From contig CM055271.1 in NCBI GenBank assembly GCA_029237695.1, forward strand, positions 78,937,488 to 79,001,487: a stretch of 64,000 bases of DNA. The letters are read 5' to 3'. This document shows, piece after piece, positions 43,900 through 54,132 of this stretch. The translations under genes were made by a program, and so were the position numbers. The notes beneath the pieces are model-generated. The model was not told the origin of the DNA. It was given only the letters and a program-made list of their open reading frames with translations, and did not search any database. Numbering within the stretch: position 1 is the stretch's first letter; each line of letters begins with the position of its first letter. The DNA comes from Conchocele bisecta. Lineage: Eukaryota > Mollusca > Bivalvia > Lucinida > Thyasiridae.

Positions 43900-44520
43900 C
43901 ATGTGCAGATGTCCAGTGCTTGACCACTGCTGACCAGGTAATTTATACAGGTAAATCACTACATTGGGTACTGTGTTGAAAATATTGTGGCATTATGTGG
44001 ACCTCTGCAGATATATGTAGATAAATATAGGACTATTAAAAAAAAATCTCGTCTCCAATAGCAAGCATTATTATTTTTGGAAAAAAAATCTGGGCTCCAG
44101 TAGCAAGCATTATTATTTTTAAACTTTTTTTTTCCATATTTTTTTTTTCCTTTTTTTTTTACAAATTATTTTTCAATTTTTGTCCAGTAGCATAAGGTCG
44201 TTAGTGCTATATACAGACTATTCACCTGTGCATGTGCTAGCATGTGCAACTGACCACTGACCACTTACAGGTAATTTATACAGGTAAATGATTATATTAC
44301 ATTTCCGTAAACTGTGTTGAAAATATTGTGGCATTATGTGGACCTGTGCAGATATATGTAGATAAATATAGGACTATTAAAAAAAATTCTGGGCTCCAGT
44401 AGCAAGCATTATTATTTTTAATTTTTAAACTTTTTTTCCATTTTTTTTTTTCATTTTTTTTTTCAAATTCTTTTTCAATTTTTGTCTAATAGCATAAGGT
44501 CGTAAGTGCTATATACAGAC
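43900..44520. repeat. Direct duplication of ~300 bases
   Basis: GCTAGCATGTGCA, AGGTAATTTATACAGGTAAAT, GGCATTATGTGGACC, 'CAGATATATGTAGATAAATATAGGACTATTAAAAAAA' and 'CATAAGGTCGT.AGTGCTATATACAGACTATT' occur twice in the same order. The ATATAGGACTATTAAA motif recurs at 56640 and, diverged, at 57115. Confidence 0.85.
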
Positions 44521-44523
44521 TAT

Positions 44524-44612
44524 TATCATATAATAAAACAATTATTGACTAGTGAGCCATAGAATATAATCTGATATTCTATGGTTCACTAGTCAATAAT
44601 TGTATAATATGT
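44524..44612. repeat. Perfect-arm palindrome
   Basis: ACAATTATTGACTAGTGA and complementary TCACTAGTCAATAATTGT surround CCATAGAATATAATCTGATATTCTATGG. It could form a hairpin of about 35 base pairs. Confidence 0.9.
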
Positions 44613-44764
44613 TCGGGCCAGTGAAAATTGCTTTCGGGCCCAGGCTCGAGGTCAAGGCGGGACAAGGCGAGGCATCTGATTCCGCGGAATTCTTGTTTAC
44701 TTATCTCCCTTTGTTGTTTCGTGCTCTGATTTTGTATCCAGAGCATAACTCGAACACGCATATA

Positions 44765-46060
44765 CGCATTGCTCTAATGGTCCTCTACCGCCCTGTGCCA
44801 AATCCACGTTCGTCCTGCCCCACCAATCCCAGGGTCAAGGTCACATACTTGGTGCTTCAAAAACTTTAACGCTCAGGTAAATATCTTATAATTTTTATTT
44901 CCATTCACGGATCAACTTCATATTTCATATACCCGTTGCTCTAATGGTCGTCTACCGCCCTGTGCCAAATCCACGTTCGTCCTGCCCCCGCCAAGCCCAG
45001 GGTCAAGGTCACATATTTAGTGCTTCAAAAACTTTAACGCTCGGGTAAATATCTTATAATTTCTGTTTTCTTTCATGGATCATCTTCATATTTCATATAC
45101 GCATTGCTCTAATGGTCCTCTACCGCCCTGTGCCAAATCCACGTTCGTCCTGCCCCCGCCAATCCCAGGGTCAAGGTCACATACTTGGTGCTTCAAAAAC
45201 TTTAATGCTCAGGTAAATATCTTATAATTTTTCTTTCCATTCACGGATCAACTTCATATTTCATATATGCGTTGCTCTAATGGTCCTCTACCGCCCTGTG
45301 CCAAATCCACGTTCGTCCCGCCCCCGCCAAGCCCAGGGTTAACATCATATACTTAGTGCTTCAAAAACTTTAACGCTCAGGTAAATATCTTATAATTTCT
45401 GTTTCCATTCACGGATCAACTTCATATTTCATATACGCGTTACTCTAATGGTCGTCTACCGCCCTGTGCCAAATCCACGTTCGTCCTGCCCCCGCCAAGC
45501 CCAGGGTCAAGGTCACATACTTAGTGCTTCAAAAACTTTAACGCTCAGGTAAATATCTTATACTTTCTGTTTTCTTTCATGGATCATCTTCATATTTCAT
45601 ATACGCATTGCTCTAATGGTCCTCTACCGCCCTGTGCCAAATCCACGTTCGTCCTGCCCCCGCCAATCCCAGGGTCAAGGTCACATACTTGGTGCTTCAA
45701 AAACTTTAATGCTCAGGTAAATATCTTATAATTTTTCTTTCCATTCACGGATCAACTTCATATTTCATATATGCGTTGCTCTAATGGTCCTCTACCGCCT
45801 GTGCCAAATCCACGTTCGTCCCGCCCCCGCCAAGCCCAGGGTTAACATCATATACTTAGTGCTTCAAAAACTTTAACGCTCAGGTAAATATCTTATAATT
45901 TCTGTTTTCTTTCACGGATCAGCTTCATATTTCATATATGCATTGCTCTAATGGTCCTCTACCGTCCTGTGCCAAATCCACGTTTGTCCTGCCCCCGCCA
46001 AGCCTAGGGTCAAGGTCACATACTTGGTGCTTCAAAAACTTTAACGCTCAGGTAAAAGAA
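44765..46060. repeat. 168-bp satellite, eight units
   Basis: GCTCTAATGGTC(C/G)TCTACCG recurs at about 44770, 44938, 45106, 45274, 45441, 45609, 45779 and 45946. Each unit also has GCCAAATCCACGTTCGTCC, CCCAGGGTCAAGGTCACATA and GTGCTTCAAAAACTTTAACG. Alternate units share variants (GGTTAACATCATATAC in the fourth and seventh), suggesting a three-unit higher-order duplication. Confidence 0.93.
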
Positions 46061-46675
46061 AATTTTGACTTGCAATTTGGCCTCATTTATTATCAAAGCG
46101 ATATGTGGGACATCCGTTTTCTATGAACACATTTTCTAGTTTATTAAACTTCACACATGCATAGAAGACGACCCAAAGGTGTGTCGCACGTAAGAATGAC
46201 AACTCTTGCGTCGTTAATTTCTTAGTTATCTCCCTTTGTTGTTTCGTGCACTGATTTCGTGTCTGGAGCATAACTCGAACACCCTTTGGAATATTTTCAT
46301 GAAACTTCACAAATGCATAGACCACGACCCTAAAGGTGTGTCCCGCAAGAATGACAACTCTTGCATCACTAATTCTTTAGTTATCTCCCTTTGTTTTTCC
46401 GTCACTGATTTTGTCTCCGGAGCATAACTCGAACACCCTTTTTTCAAACTACTTGTGTATCTGGGGAGGGGGATACACATGCGCTTGTCGACAAGCGTCC
46501 ATTTCTAGTTCTATACACGTTTATCATTTATATTGTTCATCATATTAATATTTTTACCTTAATCACATCTAGCATACTATTTTACTATTATTTTTATTCT
46601 TCATTTACATTGCTTGGCCCTAAATGATACTCTTTTGTGTTGATGGGCCGTTAAGCACCATTCCATTCCATTCCA

Positions 46676-47425
46676 TGGTGTATTCCATGCCACAGCGCAT
46701 TTACCGTGCAACACATCCTAAGGCATCACGGGATAGTTCAAAAGAGGCAAAATTTACCATTTTTCTGAAGGCGACGGGCGAATGATTAAAACCACTGCCT
46801 CTCGCAATTATTTAAGGAAGCTCTTGCGACAAATATTAAAAAATACTCGCACTATGTTTACCTTATCATCTGATTGATTACCACATGTAACATACTATTT
46901 TACTATTATTTTTATTCTTCATCTACATTGCTTGGCCCTAAATGATATTCTTTTGTGTTGATGGGCCGTTAAGCACCATTATATACACGTTTTTCATTTA
47001 TATTGTTCATCATATTAATATGTTTACCCTAATCACATCTAGCATATTATTTTGCTATTATTCTTATTCTTCATATACATTGCTTGGCCCTAAATGATAC
47101 TCTTTTGTGTTGATGGGCCGTTAAGCACCATTCCATTGTGTTGATGGGCCGTTAAGCACCATTCCATTCCAAAGCAGACATTTCAAACACATTAGCAGAC
47201 ACCTTCTCCAAGAACTCCTCATCCAATAATTATTCTGAGGAATTCTATACACGTTGTTCATTTATATTGTTTATCATATTAATATTGTTTACCTTATCAT
47301 CTGATTGACTACCACATGTAACATACTATTTTACTATTATTTTTATTCTTCATCTACATTGCTTGACCCTAAATGATATTCTTTTGTGTTGATGGGCCGT
47401 TAAGCACCATTCCATTCCATTCCAG
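46676..47425 (+). mobile_element. Cluster of short retrotransposon 3'-end fragments
   Basis: A coding-tail scrap (46676-46722, GGTGTATTCCATGCCACAGC), then 3'UTR ends finishing at 46980, 47138, 47170 and 47425, with an RT scrap at 47170-47236 (CAGACATTTCAAACACATTAGC). An unrelated insert lies at 46723-46856. Confidence 0.88.
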
Positions 47426-47640
47426 ACACTTGGAACTTTTTTACTTATTTTAGGGGTACCTGGGCCCACGCGGGGGGTATTCCGTAAGCCTCGCTTACTG
47501 ACAAATCTAGTTAACATAGTCTGAAGGGATTGTCGGGGCAATTAGTGCGACGTCATCAGCGTATATATTTCGCCCTACTGTCTAAGCCAATCGCTTCAGA
47601 CATTATACAATCAATATATGAACGTTAACTAACTTATCGG
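47426..47640 (+). promoter_or_regulatory. Possible promoter-like region
   Basis: Contains CGACGTCA (CRE-like) at about 47549, GTATATATTT (TATA-like) at 47561, then CCCCGCCCC and CACGTG at 47644-47665 just inside the following open frame. The grouping is suggestive only. Confidence 0.25.
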
Positions 47641-48051
47641 TTGCCCCGCCCCATCCCGGGCACGTGTCCATTAAAATGGAGCGCCGCCCATAAACATGTT
47701 TTCAAATTACGATACGAGTACGTAATATGGCATTTTGACAGTGAATCGATCGTATACATGGTGCACGTCACAGGAAATTGCGTCAACAACGCGGGGCCTG
47801 TTGTTATAAATATAACTTTTGAGTTATTGCAACATAAAGTGATTAATATCATAGATGTTGGCGAAAGCGTCGCAATATGCGATTACTTGAGACGAAATGG
47901 TTTACTTTCATTGGTCGAGAAACTAGGGCAATCAATAATTTCACATATTCCAAGGTTTAACCCCAATAAATTACATATTACCAAATGTATTGACTACCTG
48001 CTCGACATGAACGAGCAGGTAGTCCATAAATTGACTACCTTGTCGACATGA
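47641..48051 (+). CDS. Hypothetical protein, weak BTB/BACK resemblance
   Basis: 136 codons; an internal ATG at 47758 (MVHVTGNCVNN) may be the real start. The later part, ELLQHKVINIIDVGESVAIC, DYLRRNGLLSLVEKLGQSII, SHIPRFNPNKLHITKCIDYL, follows the pattern of a BTB-domain end and BACK start (ADYLQ..GL..LCE.F..SHI...NCL.I). This is a resemblance by eye only. The frame enters a hairpin at 47990-48025 and is then interrupted by a SINE-like repeat; after the repeat a related string YLLDMKGKKQYSDGRLQTW (48316-48370) continues, so the insertion may have split a longer coding sequence. Confidence 0.35.
   Translation: MPRPIPGTCPLKWSAAHKHVFKLRYEYVIWHFDSESIVYMVHVTGNCVNNAGPVVINITFELLQHKVINIIDVGESVAICDYLRRNGLLSLVEKLGQSIISHIPRFNPNKLHITKCIDYLLDMNEQVVHKLTTLST
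47990..48025. repeat. Hairpin
   Basis: GACTACCTGCTCG, a seven-base loop, then CGAGCAGGTAGTC: 13 perfect pairs. A partial third copy (TTGACTACCTTGTCGACATGAA) follows. Likely a local inverted duplication. Confidence 0.9.
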
Positions 48052-48052
48052 A

Positions 48053-48316
48053 GTGGGTGGTGGTCGGGCGAACGAGACGGCGTAAATTAACAGTAGGGGT
48101 TCCTCCTTATAGGAATCACGATTTGCCTGGTTTGGCTCTCAGGTACGTTTTTATCTTTGGCTCTTTTGTTACCTGGGAGTTGAATTGGGTTATTGCCCAT
48201 TATAAAAGTAGTAAGATTATTACTGATCCTACTGCTTTTGGGAGGGGTCAAGTGATTCTGGTGTGGCGAGGACCTGGCATCAGCTGTTGATAGGCCGTTA
48301 AACCCCAACAAAACCT
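48053..48316 (+). mobile_element. SINE-like insertion
   Basis: About 264 bases from GGGTGGTGGTCGGGCG to GGCCGTTAAACCCCAACAAAA, the latter a common end of molluscan SINE/LINE elements. Flanks TTGTCGACATGAAG and CTGCTCGATATGAAAG resemble a decayed target-site duplication. The open frame inside it (48048-48290) is accidental. Confidence 0.6.
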
Positions 48317-48534
48317 GCTCGATATGAAAGGTAAAAAACAATACTCGGACGGGAGACTGCAAACCTGGCTAATTATATGTATGTTATTGTTCACATATTG
48401 GATTTTTAAGGAACTAAATACGAGTACATGAATACATGACACATATACATTTAAAGGGCAGATTAGGTAGACGTATTATCAATAGTCGGTAGTCACCACT
48501 AATTTACATGCTTAGTGATAAACTAATGTGTGGC

Positions 48535-48755
48535 TGTAACTAGAGAAATAGGGCGTATGGGTTTTGCGACAAGTGTATATCCAGACCAGCATGTACATAC
48601 GTACAGTCGGATAAGGACATACAGTGTTCACCATTACATCAATGAAACACCCGGCTGCTTCTAACAAACAATATAAATCGTTATCAGGCTACATGAGTGT
48701 GCTAGTTGATCAGGAGTTGCACTGGCCACAATCCCATAAGCCCCTTTTCTCAAGT
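48535..48755 (-). mobile_element. MITE family 4, copy 1 (reverse)
   Basis: Matches 59385-59580 and 62463-62697 in reverse: TAGAGAAATAGGGCGTATGGG...GCGACAAGTGTA and ATCAGGCTACATGAGTGTG. Inverted ends read GGAGAAATGGGGCTTATGGG in better copies. Confidence 0.78.
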
Positions 48756-48819
48756 CCCAGCAACATTTGATGTTCCAAATAATTGTGTTGTTATCGATGG
48801 AAGTACTTGCACAATAAAC

Positions 48820-49209
48820 TACGAAACCCCACAGAGGACGTAATTTTTTTTTAATTACATCGTTCCCACGAAATATCAATTCGTTCGCTCAATATAACAA
48901 TTCGTTTCAACGAATTAACAATTCGTTCCCATGAAATAACAATTCGTTCCCACGGGAACGAATTGTTAATTCGAGGGAACGAATTGTTAAATTGAGGGAA
49001 CGAATTGTTATTTCGTGGGAAAGAATTGTTATATCGTGGGAACGAATTGTTAATTCGAGGGAACGAATTGTTATTTCATGGGAACGAATTGTTGTCATGG
49101 CAACGAATTGTTATATCGTGGGAACGAATTGTTAATTTGAGGGAACGAATTGTTATTTCGGGGGGAACGAATTATTAAAAGAAATCTATGTCCCGTGCGG
49201 GGCTCCGTA
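48820..49209. mobile_element. TIR-bounded minisatellite element, complete, 6-bp TSD
   Basis: Left TIR TACGAAACCCCACAGAGGAC, right TIR (complement) TACGGAGCCCCGCACGGGAC. ATAAAC occurs at 48814-48819 and 49210-49215. Between the TIRs are about fifteen units of GGGAACGAATTGTTA(T/A)TTCG(T/A) type; the array reverses orientation near 48955, so the interior is also palindromic. Non-coding. The related copy at 6543 has the same left TIR; the piece at 60195 has the right one. Confidence 0.9.
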
Positions 49210-49215
49210 ATAAAC

Positions 49216-49765
49216 ACCTCCATTGTGCCTTATGTGGTCAATAACGGGCTTGTGTTGATACATGTTGAGTATGGCTCGATGCGGGAAGGTTTCCATCATA
49301 CTCACATATTTTATGTAGTATCAGTGTACATGGTTTATATAATTATATGTCAAAATGGCATGGTTTGCTGGGATGCTGCGAATTGTAACCAGGGGCGACG
49401 ATTGTTGGTTTCAGTCGCCTTAGTGTACGTTTTTGTATTTATAAACCATACACATACGAGTACAAGCCGTGTGATTGTGTACCTAAGAAGATGTGCGACA
49501 TTTCATGAAAGCCGTTTGCAAACTTTACGATGGTTAAATGACGTCGAAAGTTGACGAAATGTTCATAGCAATTAACATTTCGTCATATTTCGACATCATT
49601 TACAGAAAATATCACAGATTCTGGAAATATATTTCATGTTAAATCGCACATGTTCTTAGGTACAAAATCACATGGATTGTCTCGTATGACACATACACGC
49701 ACACACCCGACACAGTGACCACTTTTGGCGGGGGACAAACCTATGCTTTACAATTTACTACTAAA
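49216..49765. other. Upstream region of the NRF-6-like gene
   Basis: No TATA box found near the start. CGTCGAAAGTTGACGAAATG and CATTTCGTCATATTTCGACATC at 49538-49605 form an imperfect inverted repeat. The 5'UTR and any non-coding first exon are not defined. Confidence 0.35.
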
Positions 49766-50129
49766 ATGGCGGTTTATAAATGTATTACAAGCAAATGGAT
49801 GATTGTCTTTACTATAACTATCTTGTCAGTGAACGTAGTCGACGGACAAGGTTTTCCCGCGACAAACAGCATGTCGGGGCTCGCACAGATGTTAAGGCAA
49901 CAATCGATTCTGAATCCGAATTCAACCATTGGGACGACGTTGTCTGGTCTCCAGACGTTGCTGTCACGGCCAGCGGTCGGCGACGTCCTGGGGCGAGTGA
50001 CGGAGTTGATGTTTAATGGCTTTGACGAGTATATCGACCACCATAACTACACCATCCGCCCCGCCTGTTTACGGCATGTAGACATGACATTCGGTGCTCT
50101 CATGCAGGGCGAAAGATGGGCGCGTAGAA
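49766..50129 (+). CDS. nrf-6-like: NRF-6-like gene exon 1: signal peptide and NRF domain start
   Basis: ATG at 49766 is in good context (AAAATGG) and gives a signal peptide, basic start then WMIVFTITILSVNVVDG, so I prefer it to the earlier in-frame ATG at 49715. The mature part includes NSMSGLAQMLRQQSI, SRPAVGDVLGRVTELMFNGF and RPACLRHVDMTFGALMQGER, the typical opening of the NRF domain (Cys before a long helix ending in WA). It ends in phase 1 at GTAAGT. The family comprises multi-pass membrane proteins with an extracellular Cys-rich NRF domain and an acyltransferase-3 domain; C. elegans NRF-6 affects uptake or distribution of lipophilic compounds. The biochemical substrate is unknown. Confidence 0.88.
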
Positions 50130-50379
50130 GTAAGTGTTGTTGTTGATTGTAATTCATTGAGGACAGTAACATTTTTTTGCAATGAATATGACATATTTAT
50201 TACATTTCAGCCAGTAGTTTACATAAATCTTACGGTGAATTACACCACTCGGAGAAATGACGTCAGTAACGTTACAATGGCGTGTTTTCTTCGCCCAATC
50301 AAATCATGTTCTCGGACACACTCTCTGAATTGCGAGACAGTTGCCGTCATTACGACCCGCTTCCAGAAATTAATTCGCC

Positions 50380-50750
50380 ATAAACAGGTGAGGTGATGAT
50401 CTGGAAATAATTCCCTCGTCGTTCACTCGTTTGATTAGCGTAAGGACCCATTCTCTCGTGCATTATTTCACGATAATCAGTTCACCTGGTTAAATAAACT
50501 GTATATGAACAAAGCGAATCAAGAGTAAAATATGGCCAAGAAATATATCTCTTGGCCATATTTTTCTCTTGTTTCGCTTTGTTCTTGTGAAGAATCATGT
50601 GCGAAATGTAAGAAAATGTTTATTTAAACAGGTGAGCTGATGATCTTGAAATAATGCACTCGTACGTTCACTCGTTTGTTTAGCGTAAGGATCCATTCAC
50701 TCGTGCATTATTTCACGATAATCAGTTCACCTGGTTAAATACACTGTATA
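50380..50750. repeat. Direct repeats flanking a 78-base palindrome
   Basis: 50384-50505 and 50625-50745 share 'AACAGGTGAG.TGATGATCT', GTTCACTCGTTTG.TTAGCG and 'CGTGCATTATTTCACGATAATCAGTTCACCTGG'. Between them GAACAAAGCGAA...TTCGCTTTGTTC pairs, with centre TATGGCCAAGA...TCTTGGCCATA. A MITE-like composite in intron 1. Confidence 0.85.
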
Positions 50751-50805
50751 TGTTTATCGAGTGGTGTATTAATGTAAATGGCATATTAACAACTTTTTTT
50801 GTGCT

Positions 50806-51280
50806 CCCCGAAAAAAAATTCGGGGGATCATGTAGTTACACCTTTGTCCGGCGTCCGCTGTCCGAGTTTTACGTTAAAGTTTTACAAATTGATATATCTC
50901 TGTGACTGCTTGCGATATCAACTTAAAACTGCATATATATATACTCATTGATCACCATCCATGTGTTAATTGTATACCCTACCCATGCTGTCCAGGAGCC
51001 CTATGTCAAGGTCAAATGACTTTACAAGTTTTACGTTAAAGTTTTTCAAATTCAATTCAATCCAAATTAGCATCCACATATTGATTGTGACTAATAAACA
51101 AAACATTGCGTTAAACCTTTCTAGAATTTATCTCTGTTACCAATTGAGATTATGATGTGAAACTTCATATACACATGTATCACCATTCATTGTGATTACT
51201 AAGCATACTACACCAATACCCAGGGTCAAGCACTTTGAATTGCAATCCAGGCGTCATCGGGGATCATTTGTCGAATTTAG
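50806..51280. repeat. GGGGATCATGTAG-type dispersed repeat
   Basis: Left part GTGCTCCCCGAA...TTCGGGGGATCATGTAG, right part CGGGGATCATTTGTCG. The interior has TTTTACGTTAAAGTTTT twice. I associate this type with bivalve genomes; only one copy here. Confidence 0.6.
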
Positions 51281-51395
51281 CGACCATCTAGTTTGTTCTG
51301 TAAATAATACAAGTTGATAATATGAAATGAAAGCTGAAAGCCGCATGTAAAAATAACAACTATTAAAAAAGTCACAAAGGTTTGAACACTATCAG

Positions 51396-51656
51396 TAGCC
51401 TATTTCATCAACATTGCAAAGTATACTTTACTAGCAAAGTATACTTTGAGGGAGAAATCATTTATTTTTCCTGCAATGCATTATTTCATATAGAACTAAC
51501 AAATGCATTACTTTCATGATTAAAAGTATGCAGAATTATTATACTGAATTTATTACATTATCACAGCCAAATTGGCTGTGATAATGTAATAAATTCAGTA
51601 TAATAAAAATTAATAAATTTATCATAAAATTGAAAATTTCTCCCTCAAAGTATACT
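51396..51656. mobile_element. MITE family 1, copy 4 (right end truncated)
   Basis: Left arm and centre are complete; the right arm stops after CTCAAAGTATACT. Confidence 0.88.
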
Positions 51657-51889
51657 GGTCATAGAAGAATACACATGTTTTTTTCTCATTATTTTATTAC
51701 ATGAAATAAAATGAAAAATGGAAACAAATGTTTTTATTTTAATTAAAACTTTTTTTATTGGGATTTTCAAAATTGTGTTACAATTATTAAAACATTGATC
51801 GGATTATATTGTTATCATTATCTACCAGTTGTATATTTTAAAAATTATTTGCTCTATTCATATGACCTTTAATGTGGTTTAATATAGGA

Positions 51890-52253
51890 ATGATTGGCCT
51901 TTTTGTGGAATTAATCGGGGTATAAACTTGGAAATGTCGCGGGAATACTGGACGATAAATTCCACAAAAAGGCCATTCATTCCTTATAATTCCAGTATTT
52001 GAAATAAATTCATCTAGAAAATGTGTTTATTTTCCGTTTTCTTAAGAATTATTTTAACTGCGCCTCACGGTTACGGAAAGTAGTTCGGCATGGGAGTTTA
52101 CTGGGATATAAATTTTGGACAGGGACTTGCTACGGGCCAATCAATTGTGTAAATTGTGTAAATATTTTCAGTTTGTGCTGGAATTATTGTGGTTCAACAT
52201 CCCATATATGTAGTTGTGACTGGTGAAATGGGACTTATGTGATTTGTCACCTG
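51890..52253. repeat. R8 copy 2 joined to a MITE family 4 end
   Basis: 51890-52175 matches 6205-6435 in reverse (GGAATGATTGGCCTTTTTGTGG; GCGCCTCACGGTTACGGAAAG). 52213-52253 is the family-4 left end (GTGACTGGTGAAATGGGACTTATGTG). Confidence 0.72.
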
Positions 52254-52556
52254 TAGCCTATTACACCAACATTGCAAAGTATACTTTTCTAGCAAAGTAT
52301 ACTTTGAGGGAGTAATCATTTATTTTTCCCAAAATGAATTATTTAATATAAAACTAATCACTGCACATATTTGATGATTAAAAGTATGCAGAATTATTAT
52401 ACTGAATTTATTACATTATCACAGCCATTTTGGCTGTGATAATGTAATAAATTCAGTATAATAAAAATTACTAAATTTATCATAAAATTGAAAACTTCTC
52501 CCTCAAAGTATACTTTGCTAGAAAAGTATACTTTGCAATGTTGGTGAAATAGGCTA
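52254..52556. mobile_element. MITE family 1, copy 5, nested in MITE family 4
   Basis: Full-length palindrome. Family-4 sequence lies on both sides (GATTTGTCACC before; GGTAACCTGATAACGAACG after), with some family-4 bases missing at the joint. Confidence 0.9.
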
Positions 52557-52740
52557 CTGGTAACCTGATAACGAACGATCTACATGTATACTGCTTGTTA
52601 GGAGCATGACACGCGTTTCTTTGATGGAATAACAAACCCTGCAGATCCTGATCAGATTGTGCGGATGCACAGGCCGATCATAATATACACTGGTCATAAC
52701 ACCAATAAGTCTCATTTCTCCAGCCACAGCGACATATTTC
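52557..52740 (+). mobile_element. MITE family 4, copy 2, right part
   Basis: CTGCTTGTTAGGAGCATGAC, AGATCCTGATCAGATTGTGC, GGATGCACAGGC and CTCATTTCTCCAGCCACAGC, as in copies at 59385 and 62463. Confidence 0.85.
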
Positions 52741-53756
52741 CACTGTATATACCACACGAAGTCGTTCAATACTTAATTTGTCTCGTGTATTTAGTGAAAT
52801 TACGCAGATGTCCGAAGGTACAACATCATATGACGTGTCTAATCTAGGAAATGTAAAGAGCGAATCCAATCTGAGTGGCTACTCTGCAATGTAAGGTTAT
52901 GGACGGCACCGTAACTCTGCTTCGGACGAATTGGGCGTTTTTACAGGCTTACTTCCCGCAACTACTCTAAACATCAGTTTAATTTAATATTGATGGGCTT
53001 CACAGATATTTAACAATACAATGGAACCTCTCTAAACCGGACACCCAGGAAATCCCAATGTGATTGATTTGTGTTTCACTGTCATTTGTCTACATTGGTA
53101 ATGTATGTTCGTGATTGCAATGGACATTCGCATGAATTGGGCACAGGTTGAAGTAACGGGCCATGGTCTACACAAACATTAAATATACATAAAAACACCA
53201 GAAAATATAAGTTGTTTTTCATTCGAAGAGGGAGTAAACAAATTTGTTTAGCTTATTTTGTTTCCACTTATTGATGGTTCTATGTATATATAATGTAGTA
53301 ATTTCCAATAACCGCCAAAGGGAAGCACATTTAATACATTCTCACATCGCATTTGTCTATGAGATACGTGTCCATATGGACATGGATCTCATAGACAAAT
53401 GCGATTTAAGAAGGTTTTCCATAAACTAACGTGCAGATTTGGATATTGATACAGATCTCATAGACAAATGCGATGTGACAATACTATAATTAACACTCCT
53501 TTGTGGAAGGTGAATTGGCAATTATGCACCTGAGAAGACTAAAAGAAAAGAGAGCAAGGTATGTGTCGCACAGTACGTTTTTGCAGAGATGCCTAAATAA
53601 TTCGCAGATTCCTTTCCATAAACTGGCGTGCAGATTTGGATATGGACACGGATCTCATAGACAAATGCGATGTGAGAGTATTAAATGTGTATTTAATGTC
53701 TGTATGAATCTTGGTCCGTAACTTCAACCTGTGGTATTGGGGTGCTCATATGTCTG
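52741..53756. other. Intron 1, mixed repeats
   Basis: Holds a family-2 half (53024-53055, AATGGAACCTCTCTAAACCGG), R7-related scraps (53140-53280), and three copies of GATCTCATAGACAAATGCGAT (53383, 53457, 53651), the first facing its own complement around TATGGACATGG. No exon was found. Confidence 0.55.
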
Positions 53757-54039
53757 TAGCCGATTTCAACAACATTGCAAAGTAGACTTATCTTGAGGGA
53801 AAAAATTTCAATTTAAGGATAAATTTATTAATTTTTATTATGCTGAATTTATTACATTATCACAGCCATTTTGGCTGTGATAATATAATACATTCAGTAT
53901 AATAATTCTGCATACTTTTAATCATCGAATATATACAGTCGTTAGTTCTATATGACATAATGCATTTCAGGAAAAAATAATGATTACTCCCTCAAAGTAT
54001 GCTTTGCTAGATAAGTATACTTTGCAATTTTGATGAAAT
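53757..54039. mobile_element. MITE family 1, copy 6
   Basis: Palindrome with centre CACAGCCATTTTGGCTGTG; outer ends are somewhat decayed. Confidence 0.88.
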
Positions 54040-54071
54040 CTGAAACCTCTAAACCGGGCACCCAGCTTGAC

Positions 54072-54118
54072 CGTAAGTGATATTCTTCTGTGTCTGTGGG
54101 CCGTAAACACCATTCCAT
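54072..54118 (+). mobile_element. Decayed retrotransposon tail next to exon 2
   Basis: AGTGATATTCTTCTGTGTCTGTGGGCCGTAAACACCATTCCATTC is a diverged match to the family 3' end (AAATGATATTCTTTTGTGTTG and GGGCCGTTAAGCACC). It ends 15 bases before exon 2, so the element end may supply part of the acceptor's upstream sequence. Confidence 0.75.
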
Positions 54119-54132
54119 TCGTTCTGTTACAG

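Larger units (their letters stand above)
43079..46508. mobile_element. 3.4-kb satellite-rich element inserted in copy F's 3'UTR
   Basis: Left end TCCGTCGGGGGATACTATGG, right end GGGGGATACACATGCGCTTGTCGACAAGCG, with GGGGGATAC near both ends in direct orientation. Inside: about 160-base tandem units (43150-43770, again 46140-46440), a duplicated block (43900-44520), a palindrome (44524-44612) and a 168-base satellite (44765-46060). Removing it restores the uninterrupted retrotransposon 3'UTR seen at 37380-37420. No long coding frame. Confidence 0.85.
41882..46676 (+). mobile_element. Retrotransposon copy F (RNase H to 3' end), split by a 3.4-kb insertion
   Basis: First piece 41882-42168 (RNase H end to CCATGGTGTATTC) is joined abruptly to an earlier RNase H position (AACAACTGATCCATCC, 42170), giving a partial duplication. 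The second piece runs 42170-43078, with ORF2 stop at 43035. The 3'UTR stops at CTAATTTTATAAT and continues at TCTATACACGTTTATC (46510) to GGGCCGTTAAGCACC(ATTCC)3. Confidence 0.9.

Noticed and set aside
43150..46440. Regularly spaced repeats as a CRISPR-like array
   Set aside because: Units are 160-168 bases with no unique spacers, in a eukaryotic transposable-element context.
48048..48290. 80-codon plus frame
   Set aside because: It falls inside a SINE-like repeat ending in CCGTTAAACCCC.
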